NCBI GenBank assembly: GCA_025667525.1
Contig: CM046877.1
Coordinates: 261,737,706 to 261,801,705, forward strand
Reading direction: 5' to 3'
DNA from: Glebionis coronaria
Lineage: Eukaryota; Streptophyta; Magnoliopsida; Asterales; Asteraceae
DNA length: 64,000 bases
Shown here piece after piece: positions 22,029 through 32,814 of the stretch. A program made the translations under genes and the position numbers. Within the stretch, counting starts at the first letter, position 1. Each line of letters begins with the position of its first letter. The notes below the pieces were generated by a model. That model was not told the DNA's origin, searched no databases, and saw nothing but the letters and a program-made list of their open reading frames with translations.

Positions 22029-23539
22029 ACGCCCGCCGGTGAAACTACGACCTTGTCCTCAAGGTCGGTGCTAGGATCAGACTTGTGTGATTCTCCATGT
22101 AAGGTAACCCGTTTATCGAGGTAACTGAAAGTAAGTTTAGGCACTGAGAAGTCCGTTGTGACAGGGCCGAGGGTACTAAGCCACGACATGCCTAACACGA
22201 TGTCCGCACCTTCAATAGGGAGAATATAGGGAGCTATCGAAAATGGGGTACCAGCCAGGTGAAGGTCGATGCTAGAACATTGTCCCGCACATTGTAGAAA
22301 TGTACCATTCCCAATCATAATAGGAAAGGAGAGGTGGGAGTTGGTTGGGAATTGAAAGAAGGAGACCAGCCAAGGCTTGATAATATTATGGCTACTTCCA
22401 GAGTCCACGAGCACTTTAACTGGTTTTCCTTTAATATGACCAGTAACACGGATTGCGAGTGGTGATGCGGTGCCATGTAACGCTGTCGAGGACAATGCTA
22501 AGAAAATTGGTGCCATTTCACGGGACTTGTCTTCAAGGCCATTGTCAATATTCAATGGGAGTTGCTCATCAGTGCCAAACAAAAGAAACTGAGGTGGGTT
22601 GCAACGATGACCCGGAAAGTATTTCTCCGGACAACGGAAGCAAAGACCTTGACTACGTCGAGCTTGCACTTCGTCGGGTGAGAGGCGTCGTGTTGGTAGA
22701 GGCGTGGTTTGTTTTTGAGGGCTTGGGAGGATGGTCGGTGGGGTATTAACGGGTTGAGTGGTGCCGATTATAAATGGGGTATGAGTGGTCGATAGAGATT
22801 GAGAGTAAGTAGCGGCTAACTTATCTTCGATGAGTTTCGCTAGCCCATACGTCTGATGAAGTGTGGTTGGGTGATAAATAGTTATCTCTTGTTGGATATC
22901 TGGTTGAAGTCCTGAGATGAAACAATTGAGAAGAGCGGTGTGAGGCAGACCCACTACACAATTGCTTAGACGTTCGAATTCCGTTTGATAAGTCGCTACT
23001 GATCCATCTTGTTTGAGTTTAAAAAGTGTCGCCTGATGGTTTTCAAAGGACGATGGACCGAATCGAAGTTCCAAGGCACGAGTGAATTTTGTCCAATCAC
23101 CGAGGAGGCCGTTATTATGCAGGTACTTGTACCAACTCAAAGCGTGACCTTGGAAGTGGAAAGACGCAAGAGCTACCCGTTGATCATACGGAATATTGTA
23201 AAACGTAAAGTACTGGTCAGCTTGAAAAAGCCAATCCAAAGGGGACGAGCCGTCAAATGTCGGAAGAATCACTTTCGGGGATTTGTGAACCGCGTTGTTG
23301 GGTGGAGGTGTCAAGGAAGAAGGGTTTGCTTGGTGAAGTAGTGGGTTCGTCATCATTGTTTCAAATCGAGTGAGGGCTGCGACAAGATTTGCAGTGGTAG
23401 TGGTTTGAGTAGTAATATGTGTCGAGAGTGTCTCGATTTGGTTGGCGGTTGCGGTGGAAGCAGTGAGTAGTTTAGCCATGTTGTCCGTTAAGGACGCCAT
23501 GGATTCGTCGAGGGTCGGGGTTTCACGTCGGGGAGGCAT
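21950..23539 (-). CDS. Ty3/gypsy Gag-protease protein (529 aa)
   Basis: Start at ATG 23539 (MPPRRETP), 18 nt inside the 5' LTR boundary. Domains: Thr-rich, possibly helical N-terminus (1-75); retrotransposon Gag/capsid domain (about 90-245; PTFDGSSPLDWLFQADQYF, RFGPSSFENH); zinc knuckle with C300, C303, H311, C313 (CFRCPEKYFPGHRC, spacing C-x2-C-x7-H-x-C); retroviral-type aspartic protease with D379-S-G-S (VKVLVDSGSSHN) and the later ADIVLGMSWL motif (445-454). The acidic/Ser-rich tail is partly encoded by the 3' LTR. Known role: Gag packages the RNA and the protease cuts the polyprotein. Protease retention with no pol is notable. The frame is fully open, consistent with recent activity. Confidence 0.9.
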   Translation of the reverse strand: MPPRRETPTLDESMASLTDNMAKLLTASTATANQIETLSTHITTQTTTTANLVAALTRFETMMTNPLLHQANPSSLTPPPNNAVHKSPKVILPTFDGSSPLDWLFQADQYFTFYNIPYDQRVALASFHFQGHALSWYKYLHNNGLLGDWTKFTRALELRFGPSSFENHQATLFKLKQDGSVATYQTEFERLSNCVVGLPHTALLNCFISGLQPDIQQEITIYHPTTLHQTYGLAKLIEDKLAATYSQSLSTTHTPFIIGTTQPVNTPPTILPSPQKQTTPLPTRRLSPDEVQARRSQGLCFRCPEKYFPGHRCNPPQFLLFGTDEQLPLNIDNGLEDKSREMAPIFLALSSTALHGTASPLAIRVTGHIKGKPVKVLVDSGSSHNIIKPWLVSFFQFPTNSHLSFPIMIGNGTFLQCAGQCSSIDLHLAGTPFSIAPYILPIEGADIVLGMSWLSTLGPVTTDFSVPKLTFSYLDKRVTLHGESHKSDPSTDLEDKVVVSPAGVDNITNPQSQQGSKTQITSECSSSLS

Positions 23540-23540
23540 G

Positions 23541-23557
23541 CTCAATGAAAGCACCAA
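23541..23557 (-). promoter_or_regulatory. Probable primer binding site of element G
   Basis: Minus strand TTGGTGCTTTCATTGAG directly after the LTR; it starts with the TGG expected opposite a tRNA CCA end, but is not the initiator-Met site used by the other elements. I cannot name the tRNA. It overlaps the 18 nt before the Gag ATG. Confidence 0.55.
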
Positions 23558-23967
23558 TGATAGAAGCCTTGTTTTAGTAGGCTACACTCCAAGAACTGAG
23601 GAAGAGAGACAGAGACCTTTTGAGACAATTTTCTTCTTGTCCATTCACAATGCAAACAAGTACAATATATATAGCAAACTGATAATAACTAACTGAACCA
23701 CTAGCCTATGAAAAGGGAACTTGCATGAATGTTAAACGTGGGAAAGATGCATGCACTATACTTCCACCACATGAATGTTAAACGTGGGAGATTAATGCTT
23801 ATGACATGCCTACGAAGTAGGAATAATGCTGACTAAAAATGAAATGATGGTAACTGCTGCCTTGACTCCGTCCAAGTGGTTTGCTTAATCAAGATAGTGA
23901 GCTCGAACATTCTGACGTTATTTGGGTCTTTGATCCTTGTTGTGACTGTGGATTGGTGATGTTATCA
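23558..23967 (-). repeat. 5' LTR of element G
   Basis: Same as the left copy except at two positions (CCTACGAAG for CCTACAAAG; GGATTGGTG for GGATTAGTG). A TATA-like GCTATATATA lies at 23664-23674 on the minus strand, about 110 bp before the LTR end. Confidence 0.93.
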
Positions 23968-25791
23968 TAGTGTCGTCATTGTCGTGCCTCTGATTTTTTA
24001 TGTGGGATTTGCGTCTTCTTTGTGTTATTAATTTACTATTATTTGGTTTTTTATGTGTAATGTTTTGCGTCTATATTATCGTATATTTGTTTTTTATATT
24101 TTTTTTTCTAACCAAAATCATGATACTGTAATTTTTATGATTTCACTATAAAGTATACGACGAAAGCTTGCAAATTATTTTACAAAATCTTTGAAATATG
24201 TAATAAACTTTATATTTTATTTTTTTTAATAAAATGAACTTTATTAACTACTAGAATAACAAATTTACTTTGAAACATGTCATAAGTTTTATTAATTATA
24301 CAGTTCATCGTAATGAAAGGCCATATTACGTGTTTTTATCAAATTTAAAGTTAAATTTAATGTTTTATGTAATTATTAAAGTTGATTGCATGTTTCGAAA
24401 ATTTTGCAAAAATAAATTACATGTAAGTATAAGCTCATACAGATATCTCTCACTCCCTTCTTTTGTGATCGATTTTTTTGACTTTTGAGCAAGCCGTTTA
24501 AGACCAAAACTCCACAAGTTGACTCAGCGGCGACGCCCTTGTCTACTAGATCACTCATTTTATGTCTCTATATGAAAAAATATGGTTTACTTATCGGTGG
24601 AGGATTTTTTCAAGTTAGAGTTAACTTGATAGGTAATGTTAGCAAATCACAATGAAGATAAATACAAATGAGTCTCCTGGATTTTACTAAAAAAAAAACT
24701 TTTATATATTTATCTAAATTCTCATTGGCCAACATGACCTATCAAATTGTGTTCAACTTGAGAGGATTTTGATCCATACCACTTACTAATTATAATGCTT
24801 ATAATAGAACTTTCTACGTAGCTATTACTCTGGATTAGTCTTTTATTCATCCAGAAATATTATATGACGGCATATTCTAGATGAAAAAAAGTTAGTTGAA
24901 TAGATAGATTCATGAATTTCAGAGGTTCTAGTGACATAATATAAAACACAATTATTGTGCTTTGACCATCTTTTATTCATCTAGAAACCGTATCGGGTGT
25001 TTAGATCGGTTAATATATAGTAACAAAGTATTTGGCACAACAACACATTTTACGATAAGTTCCAAAAAAAAATGACGAAATGTAAACTATATGATCGGAA
25101 GCAAAGTTTTCGAGATCGAGATCTTACCTAGTATTGTTTTCGTCGTTACAAGATCGAGATCGTAAAATAGGACCAGGATCGTAAGATCCTACCATAATGT
25201 AATTTTCATAGTAATCTTTGCAACAATTTTCGAAATATACATCGTAAACACAAAATTACACAAATATTTCATAAAAATATGGTCCTAAATTATGATTATG
25301 AAATGTATAAGAAGATTTACATGTTGTTTTCTAGATTATACAAAATAGAACTTATAAATTTGTAATTTTTTTGTTTGTTGCTAAAAAAATAAGATCGAGA
25401 TCGTAATATATTCTAAGATCCTATGATCGCAATTGAGATCCTATAAAATCTTAAGCATGCAAAGATTTTATATAAGATTCGGATATTTTTTGCTTTACAA
25501 TATCATAAAATCGTATAATCCTAATATCAAGATCAGAATCTTGACAACCTTAATCGAATATTACAATTCTTTATGTGAAAATGAATACGAGAACTTATAG
25601 CATACTTCAGAATCGTACTAGAATAGAATTAAAAATAAAGTTATAACTAAAATATTTGTTCCAAGAATTTTTTACAGTGAAAGAGCGATACTCATTCATC
25701 GGTGCCGATTGTTAAGTGCGATGGAGTTACTACAAAAATCAGCGAATTGTAAATGTCAATTGTAAAATCTTGCAACGGTAGTTCTATTTTA

Positions 25792-25833
25792 CTAATATTA
25801 GCAGGGTATTCGCGCGATGCAACGGAGGGTATT
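25792..25833 (-). mobile_element. Helitron-like 3' terminus (site 2, degenerate)
   Basis: Minus strand ACCCTCCGTTGCATCGCGCG...ACCCTG then CTAAT. The arrangement matches sites 3 and 4, with mismatches in the stem. Confidence 0.35.
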
Positions 25834-26367
25834 TTGTGACTAAATTTTCTTAAAAGTAAATGTTATTCGGTTATTCGTTTTTCATAACACTAATTTATAG
25901 ATGACGATAGTTGTCATCTAAAAACATGTCGTAAAAACGTAATTTTAATATGGGGATATTATTATTTGTGGTGTATATGTAATTATGTGTAACTTTATTT
26001 TCGGAACTCAATTAAGCGCGAGAATTGACATAACCTCTCTTGAACATTTAAATGAGAAGATCAACCTAAAAGTTGTTTGTACATATGATTGAAGGAAAAA
26101 GGGAGAAATTATGATAGAGGAGATTTGTACGATGTGTTGTTTTGCTTGTAAATTGTGGTGATAAGGTATTTTAATTGTATTATTAACTGTGTTTTAATTA
26201 AGTATAATTAAATGTTTTGTATATATTAGAGATATATAGTTGTACATATGTATTAAAATCTTGTATTACATAAATTTAATTTCCTTTGCTGCATTAATAT
26301 GGTGTATTTGTTGTACTAAATTTTTTGGTATTAAATGAAGAGAGATAGTCTAATCTCTTTTATAAAA

Positions 26368-26404
26368 CTAGCATGGTACCCACGCAATGCCGCGACGGGT
26401 AATA
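26368..26404 (-). mobile_element. Helitron-like 3' terminus (site 3)
   Basis: Minus strand TACCCGTCGCGGCATTGCG, then TGGGTACCATG, then CTAG followed by T. ACCC..CGC pairs with GCG..GGGT. Same family as site 4 at 61516. Confidence 0.45.
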
Positions 26405-26825
26405 AATGACTATTTTTTTAGCAATCGGTTTGACATTAAAATGTAAAAAAAGTTGAATTAAAATAAATAAAATCATTAAGAATGAAAAAAATAAAAAAAT
26501 TGTAAATATATCAAAATGGATGTTGAATTAAAGAGAACAAAATTTTAAAAAATATGGTGAAATTAGATTCTGAAAAAAATAAATGAGTTAAAAGATATTT
26601 CAATTTAAAAATAAAAATGAGTTTTTAATAAATTGTTAAGAAGTTGTTACAAAAGAAATGGATAGTCAAGATTTAAAGTTATGTTTAAATTAAAAATGAT
26701 TTAATGGTTAAGTTATCAATATGTTTATTTTAATTTTTGGTATGGAGTTAGGTTTGGAGTTAGGATGTTTATATACATCCTTTATATAGTAAGTATAGTA
26801 TGATATCCATTAGCTTTTCTGTTAA

Positions 26826-27205
26826 GGGGGTGTTTGGTTTAGCTTATGAGTAGCTTAAGCTTATATTATATAAGCAAATTATGGGTTTTATATAATAAGC
26901 TTATAAGTTTTTGTTAAGTGTTTGTTTTAGCTTATATAGCTAATATGGTAAAATGACAAAAAAAAATACATAAAAATTAAAAGGATATTAATTATTAAAT
27001 AAAGGTATAAAAGTCTTTTTGTGTAATATTTTTATATAAGCCCAACTAACCTTACATAAGCCACAATTCTTGGCTTACCAAAACTCCTTATATAAGATTA
27101 TAAGCCTACTTATCTAAGCTTAACCAAACACTTAATTTTGACTTATAAGCTTATATAAGCTAATAAGCTTATAAGCCCACTATATAAACTAAAACAAACA
27201 TCCCC
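26826..27205. mobile_element. Tourist-like (PIF/Harbinger) MITE, 380 bp
   Basis: Flanked by TAA on both sides (26823-26825, 27206-27208). Terminal inverted repeats GGGGGTGTTTGGTTTAG and GGGGATGTTTGTTTTAG (read inward from each end). The interior is built of AGCTTATA-like words that fold back. No coding capacity. TAA duplication and G-rich ends fit Tourist-like elements. Confidence 0.8.
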
Positions 27206-27398
27206 TAAGTCCCTCGTGTGCTAAAAGCATGTGGCTATATTGGTACTTTTGTCTCACCAAACAATCTGATCATCTATGGTGGTAAATTTAAAAATTCAGG
27301 TTACGGTGCACAGTATATTTAGTATATTTATATTAGTTATTAAGTATTTTGACAATTTTTTTTATTAATTATTTTAAAGTGTTTAAGTAATCCAAATT

Positions 27399-27808
27399 TG
27401 TTGTCCTATATTATTAGATAATATAACACGGATTAAGGTAAGAAAAAAAGTAAGAAAATAGATTAATTCTAGAGATAGAAAGTAGAGAGAGAAAAGAGAG
27501 AGAAAAGAGAGAGAATAGTGAAACTTAGGGAGGATTAGATTAGAAGAGAGAGGAACAAATGAACCAACCACCTCCTAACATACTAGGAGATGTGTATATA
27601 TAGTCCACCCATATGCGGGCTTATATGGGCTATATATTAATGGGTCGGGCTTTCCTTTTACGCTTTAGTTACTTATGATTGAACGTTAGCTTAAAGTTAA
27701 GCCCGTAAAACACGACTAACCTACTACCTATTACAACGTTCTAAAATACGATACATAATAAACATATGATCGAGCATTCTTGTTTGACTCAATATTTTGA
27801 GGCTAACA
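27399..27808 (-). repeat. 3' LTR of element A (410 bp)
   Basis: TGTTGTCCTATATTATTAG to GGCTAACA. Contains AGAGAGAAAAGAGAGAG repeats. It differs from the other copy by scattered substitutions and a 10 bp indel in the GA repeat. Confidence 0.9.
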
Positions 27809-27820
27809 ATCTCCCCCAAT
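27809..27820 (-). promoter_or_regulatory. Polypurine tract of element A
   Basis: Minus strand CATTGGGGGAGAT immediately before the 3' LTR; primer for second-strand synthesis by family analogy. Confidence 0.75.
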
Positions 27821-28087
27821 GAGAGGTCATTACCCTTTGTCATTTGGAGATTTGTAGAGATTACTAATCTCGCCATAAATGAGTCTTGAACGTGAAATAG
27901 TAGTCTTGTTCCTTCATGTTGTGATCTTTGAGCCTTTGTCGTTGTCTTTCGACTTTGTCTTTAATCTTGAGATCTTCAAATCATCCTTAACTTGTCTTTA
28001 CCATCTTCCGATCTTGTGTCTTCATCCACATGCTTACACTATTAATTGTTGAATATGACTTTAGGCATGAGTATATGGTTTTGAATC

Positions 28088-29681
28088 TGTTAATGCAAGT
28101 AATGCCTAAAAACATTATTAGTGTTAACTAATCTTTCTTAGTTTTGATCACAACAAACCATACAACACATTTAGTGTAGAAACACAAAATGAATTATTTA
28201 ACTAACACTATCATCAAGGTAATAATCATATCAGTAACCTTTCTTAATCATACTTAGTGATCATCAAAATGATTATTCTTAAAACTCACTTTTGCTAATA
28301 AGACAAAAGACTTTTTAATAAACTTTCTTTTTTAGAAAATGTTTTATTAAAATGGAAAATGAAAATTTGAAAATGGCATATTCCAAATGCTGTTAGAATA
28401 TCCTTTGAAGGGTTTAAATACCTCAGATATTCCCACCCCACTAAAAGACAAAAAGGGAGCGGAGTCTAGTGGCGGTACCTTAAGTACCTACGCGGTACCT
28501 TAGCGATATGGTACCGCGGGGTGAGATAAGATACCGCGCACAATAGCCGTTATAGATCCGTTGTAACTTTGTCTCCTTTAAATAGTGGGTCAAATCTCAT
28601 TTTCCAGCAAGCCTCTTGGACGATTTTCTCAGCCCTCTTTCTATTTTCTATAGCATAATCATTAGTAAATGATCACTTAATTTGTTAAGGATGTTTACAT
28701 ATGATTATCCTCTTGATCTCCTCCTTTACCATGTCCAATGAGAAGATCACTCACTCACTAGTGTAGTGATAAAGATGAATTTATGAGCTAGTCATATTCA
28801 TCATGATACCCCTTTTTGTTTTAGGTCAATCCAATGTATTTATGAGTACTTGGACTAGTTGTGTTCATCCAAGTTATTTGTGAATACTTGGATTTGTTGT
28901 GTACATCCATTGCATATGTGTTTGCTTGGATTTGTGTTGTGTAAATCCAAGCTACATGTGTGTACTTGGATAAGTCTAGTTGAGTTGTAATAGATTTGAT
29001 TAGGAGTTATCACTAAACTATAAAGTGATGTGGTTGTGTCTTTTGAGTTCTCACTAAACTTTAAAGTGATTAGTAGTTGTGTTGTGTGAAGTTCTCACTT
29101 AGCTTCAAAGTGAAGAGTCGTGAAGATTGGTTCTAGCTTTCGATTAGAACTCGACATCTAGCCTTGTGTCGTAAAATGGTGAAGTAGGCAACGTCGTGAA
29201 GATTGGTTCTACCTTTCGATTAGAACTCGACATCTAGCCTTGTGTCGTTAAATTGTGAAGTAGGCAACGTCGTGTAGATTGGTCATAGCTAAAGATTAGG
29301 TCTCGACATTTAGCTTAGTGTTGGAAAATAATGTAAGCAACGATGTAAGGTTTTCTCCGCCGAGAAGGGAGCTTGTGGATATAGTGGAAATATCGACTAG
29401 GTGTACTCGAGGAGTGGAGTAGAAACGAGGATAGAGCCTCGTTGTCGAACCACTATAAATCTTGGTGTCTTCCCACTAGGTTGTCTCCTTCCTTGCTCTT
29501 TACTTATTTCATTATCATTATACTTGCTTATTAGTCTTGCTAGTGCATTTCAATTGAACCTAATCATTATGCAACTTAGCTTTAAATAAAAGATAGTTTT
29601 GATACAAACCAAATTAAAAGAAATTTTAATTTGGTCACCAATCGAAGAGAAACTATTCAACCCCCCCTTCTAGTTTCTACA
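28088..29681 (+). repeat. 5' LTR of element B (1594 bp)
   Basis: TGTTAATGCAAG to TTTCTACA. Holds the compound palindrome (28492-28517), a TTTAAATAG TATA-like word near 28577, and downstream three consecutive tandem arrays: about 38-40 bp units (28845-28985), about 45 bp units with TCACT...AGTGA hairpins (29000-29115), and 82 bp units with GTTCTA...TAGAAC and CGAC...GTCG hairpins (29105-29350). Confidence 0.93.
28492..28517. repeat. Compound palindrome, copy 1 (5' LTR)
   Basis: GCGGTACC, 10-base centre TTAGCGATAT, GGTACCGC. Flanked by extra half-sites: GCGGTACCTTAAGTACC upstream and GATACCGC downstream. Confidence 0.9.
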
Positions 29682-29683
29682 AT

Positions 29684-29695
29684 TGGTATCAGAGC
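29684..29695 (+). promoter_or_regulatory. Primer binding site of element B
   Basis: TGGTATCAGAGC, exact plant initiator-Met tRNA type site, two bases after the LTR. Confidence 0.92.
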
Positions 29696-31593
29696 GATGG
29701 TCACTCAAGATCTTTGAAGTATATTGTACTTTAAAACTTGGATCGATCCATTGTCTCCTCAAATTAGAAGGTCTAGTTGTACTAAAGTTTTTCTTTGGTC
29801 AAAACTATGTTTTCTTTGAAAAATAGGTCTTTTAATTGATAACATTGCATCCCACTTAAGATTAGTAGCCTTTATGCATTTTAGATATACTCTTGAAATG
29901 TATCTACTAGTTTGCATCTTACTTTGTGTAGGTACTCATGAAGATCAATCACTTTATTGGTTGTGGATTGAGTTACTTGCACTTGTAGAAGAATCATTTT
30001 CATTGATCTTTAACATCTTTGAATAATGATACCAAGATGATTGGGAATGATACTAGTCCTTGAAGACTTAGTACTCATCATAGTGATTGATTGGGCATAA
30101 CACTTATTCCTTCATGGATTGCTCTTTGTGGCCAAGGTACGCTTTCGTTCTTCCACACGCCCTTTGATCATTCTTTTGATCATTGCTTGACTATGTGCTT
30201 GTTTTCGGCATCCTTGCCTTGACATTTATTTGTGGTTTGTGCCTCTTTTCCTTTATCCTCTCAAACCTTCATTGCTTGGATACTTGACTCACTATGGTGA
30301 TGTAGAGTGAGTTAGTAGAAGCTTAAAGTATCAAGCATGATTTACATGGTTTGCACCCATACGGTTAGTAGGCCCTTCGTGGGAGAGAAAGTGAATTAAT
30401 ACTTTGCTCATATTTTAGTTTAGACTAAGACTATTATTGAAAGTGATCTTAGTTTAGACTTGAATAATTGCTTTGTGCTTATTCATTACCAAAGCCGTTT
30501 ATCGTTTCGCCGGAAAGGCACGTCTTAAACCACTATATATGACACAAGCTCTTCGTTTCATCTACTTGAAGATTGTCATTAATCCCTTGAGCATTGATCC
30601 TAGTCTTGATTCACTTCTCTTGACTTCTCTCCACTTAGTCGTTTTGCTACGAGTAGTCGTTTGTCCGTTTCGGTTCTTTTCGATCTTGATTTAACTCGTA
30701 ATCCTTCGTTAAGGCATATAGCTTAGTGTTATGATGATCCAATGATATTCTAAAAGGCTCATGATTTAATTTTAAGTATTTTAGAAAAACTGGATTTTCA
30801 AAATTTAGCGTTTTTCAGAGATAGAAACCTGCCTCTGTAGGCGGTTCCTTATCTCCGCGGCTCAAACCTGCGGTACCTTATCGATAAGGTACCGCGGGCA
30901 GTAACTTTTGTCAGAGCGCCAGTTTGTGTTTTTTATTCTTTTTCAAACCAAACTCTCTCTCTCCCAAAAACACACAGCCGGCGGGTTTTACCTTTTCCAC
31001 CATTGTTGAAGCTTCCAAAACCCTCAATCACTCAAATTAATTGATTCCAAGTTGTGGGTTTCACTCATCCTTCATCTAACATCAAGTAATTGTAAGTATT
31101 TTCTTTCAATTTCATCTATTTTGTTCTAGGGTTCATCCTTTCATAATTGGGGATTTTTAAAATTGAAATTGAATTAAAACCTTAATAGGAATGTGGGTTG
31201 ACATAGTTATTTTACTATGATTCCTTAGGTTCATATTCATTAAGATTTCACTAAAACCCACTTGTAGAACAAATCCGAATTTAGGCTAAATGATTTTGGT
31301 TGAATTATGGATTTGAGATGAACCCATGAACAAGTAGGTAATAACATTGTTAATGCTTACCTAAAAACCTTGTTTTGAAAAACCAATGTTCTAATCCATT
31401 GTTGATCTAACATAGATCATGTGTTCTTGGTCAATGATGGAATAGACACATTGTGAACATGAAAATGACATGGATTCAATCCTATGTTTGTCAAGAAATT
31501 GATATAACTCATTTTCATTTTTTGTTTTCCTTTTGATTTTCATATGAGTGATTGGAGAAATATTGTCTTGTGTTTGTATTTAGGTACTTAATC
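29696..31593 (+). other. Leader of element B
   Basis: No long frame. Contains palindrome copy 2 at 30870 and a candidate intron 31092-31587: donor GTAAGT after TAATT, acceptor TTTGTATTTAG, seven bases before the Orf1 ATG. Confidence 0.6.
30870..30895. repeat. Compound palindrome, copy 2 (before Orf1)
   Basis: Perfect 26 bp palindrome: GCGGTACC, TTATCGATAA, GGTACCGC. Upstream half-site GCGGTTCCTTATC at 30841. Confidence 0.92.
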
Positions 31594-32814
31594 ATGCCTT
31601 CTCAATATCAAAAAGATCATCAATACACTAAAGATTATATGCCCGACATCTCCCAAACCTATGCTTCCCCCCAACTTCATAACGTGTTTCCATCCCTTTC
31701 CACTCGTTGTTTCCATGAGGGTAGATTCGTTGACAAGGAAATAACGGGTTATGTCTATATCCTATCTATGTTTGAGCTTTCGGGGTTTGATTGCTTGCTC
31801 AACATAGATGAAGATATTTACCCCTTATTCCTTCTTGAATTCTTTAGCACCTACTCCATGATTGAATACAATGGACAAATCTTCATTCGTTTCGTATTGA
31901 ATGATCAATTGATTCAATACTCTCTTGAAGACTTTGGTCAAATTCTCGGTGTGCCATATGAAGGCACTTGTCGTTTTACGGATAAATGGAGACTTGATGC
32001 TCTCTCGGAATCCTTCGATAAACCTCCAAATGACCACACCGAAGTTGATCTAGAGTTCATTCTTGAAATCGTCTCGAAAGAGCGTGATGGTAACGTTGTG
32101 AGAAGCCTTCATTCAAATGTAAGAAATGTGAATCAATATGAAGTGCTCTCTAGCGACCTTAAGGATTTTATGGTTCAATGGGCCAATATCCTTAGGGAGA
32201 ATGTCTTTTGTCTTGGTGGAAACCGAGATCATATCCCGGCATGTATGGTGCATATGTTGAGTTGCATCTTTACATCCACCAAGTACAACTTGGCATTCTA
32301 TATCGCTCGACGAATCAATTATGCTCTTTCGAAGCCCAAGACAAACCTTCCCTATGCTATGCTTCTAACTCGCCTTTTTAAAAGGGTTGCTCATGATTTT
32401 CCCCACCTTGATCTTTCTTGCTTCTACCCGGTTCATCGGGTTATGTTGCCCATTCAAGAGGCATATGCTAGAAAGACAAGAAGTGATCGAGGATCGAGAA
32501 AATCTGTTCATCAAGAGATGGATGATGAGGACATGGACATGCCAACAAGTGATGGTGATGGCATAGGTACTAGTTCTCATTTCCACTCTTCGAGTAATTC
32601 CCATCCATCCTCAAACCCATTCGAGGATGAATTTGAAGACTTAGCTCCTCCTCCTCATCATTCTAGCGGAGTACCGGAAGATCTCAATATGGAGCATCTT
32701 TACCGCGAAAACCTTAGAACTCGAGGGGAATTGCACGAACACCGGGTTGAATCAAGAAAAGGTTTCAAGTTCTTGGGGAATATGATCAAGGGATTGGGGA
32801 AGAAGAGAAGGTGA
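31594..32814 (+). CDS. Orf1-like protein of element B (406 aa)
   Basis: ATG at 31594 (MPSQYQKDH) lies seven bases after a good splice-acceptor sequence, and the frame upstream has no ATG, so this start is preferred. Seen: FPSLSTRCFHEGRFVDKEI, LSMFELSGFDCLLNIDED, LEFFSTYSMI, QYSLEDFGQILGVPYEG (residues about 33-125), a helical middle with PACMVHMLSCIFTSTKYNLAFYIARRI, then a Ser/His/Asp-rich linker and a basic tail ending KGLGKKRR. As I recall, this layout matches proteins annotated as retrotransposon Orf1 or 'putative plant transposon protein' in Asteraceae; that is unverified. No zinc knuckle or catalytic motif is seen. Possibly a Gag-like or host-interaction protein. Frame fully open. Confidence 0.85.
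   Translation: MPSQYQKDHQYTKDYMPDISQTYASPQLHNVFPSLSTRCFHEGRFVDKEITGYVYILSMFELSGFDCLLNIDEDIYPLFLLEFFSTYSMIEYNGQIFIRFVLNDQLIQYSLEDFGQILGVPYEGTCRFTDKWRLDALSESFDKPPNDHTEVDLEFILEIVSKERDGNVVRSLHSNVRNVNQYEVLSSDLKDFMVQWANILRENVFCLGGNRDHIPACMVHMLSCIFTSTKYNLAFYIARRINYALSKPKTNLPYAMLLTRLFKRVAHDFPHLDLSCFYPVHRVMLPIQEAYARKTRSDRGSRKSVHQEMDDEDMDMPTSDGDGIGTSSHFHSSSNSHPSSNPFEDEFEDLAPPPHHSSGVPEDLNMEHLYRENLRTRGELHEHRVESRKGFKFLGNMIKGLGKKRR

Larger units (their letters stand above)
21619..23967 (-). mobile_element. Element G: complete young gag-protease-only LTR retrotransposon (2349 bp)
   Basis: Two 410 bp LTRs (21619-22028 and 23558-23967) with TG...CA ends, flanked by duplication TAGTG (21614-21618 and 23968-23972). 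By eye the LTRs differ at 2 positions. The 1529 bp interior is nearly filled by one gag-protease frame. No RT, RNase H or integrase. This matches the class called TR-GAG (terminal-repeat retrotransposon with GAG) described in plants. Gag type is Ty3/gypsy. It must borrow RT and integrase. Confidence 0.93.
23968..26825. other. Intergenic AT-rich sequence
   Basis: No recognised gene. 25100-25560 is rich in GATC words (AAGATCGAGATCGTAA at about 25120, 25149 and 25391), suggesting a decayed repeat. Two Helitron-like termini are listed separately. Confidence 0.5.

Noticed and set aside
22453..23341. Plus-strand frames of 98 and 110 codons
   Set aside because: They are antisense shadows of the Gag-protease frame of element G.
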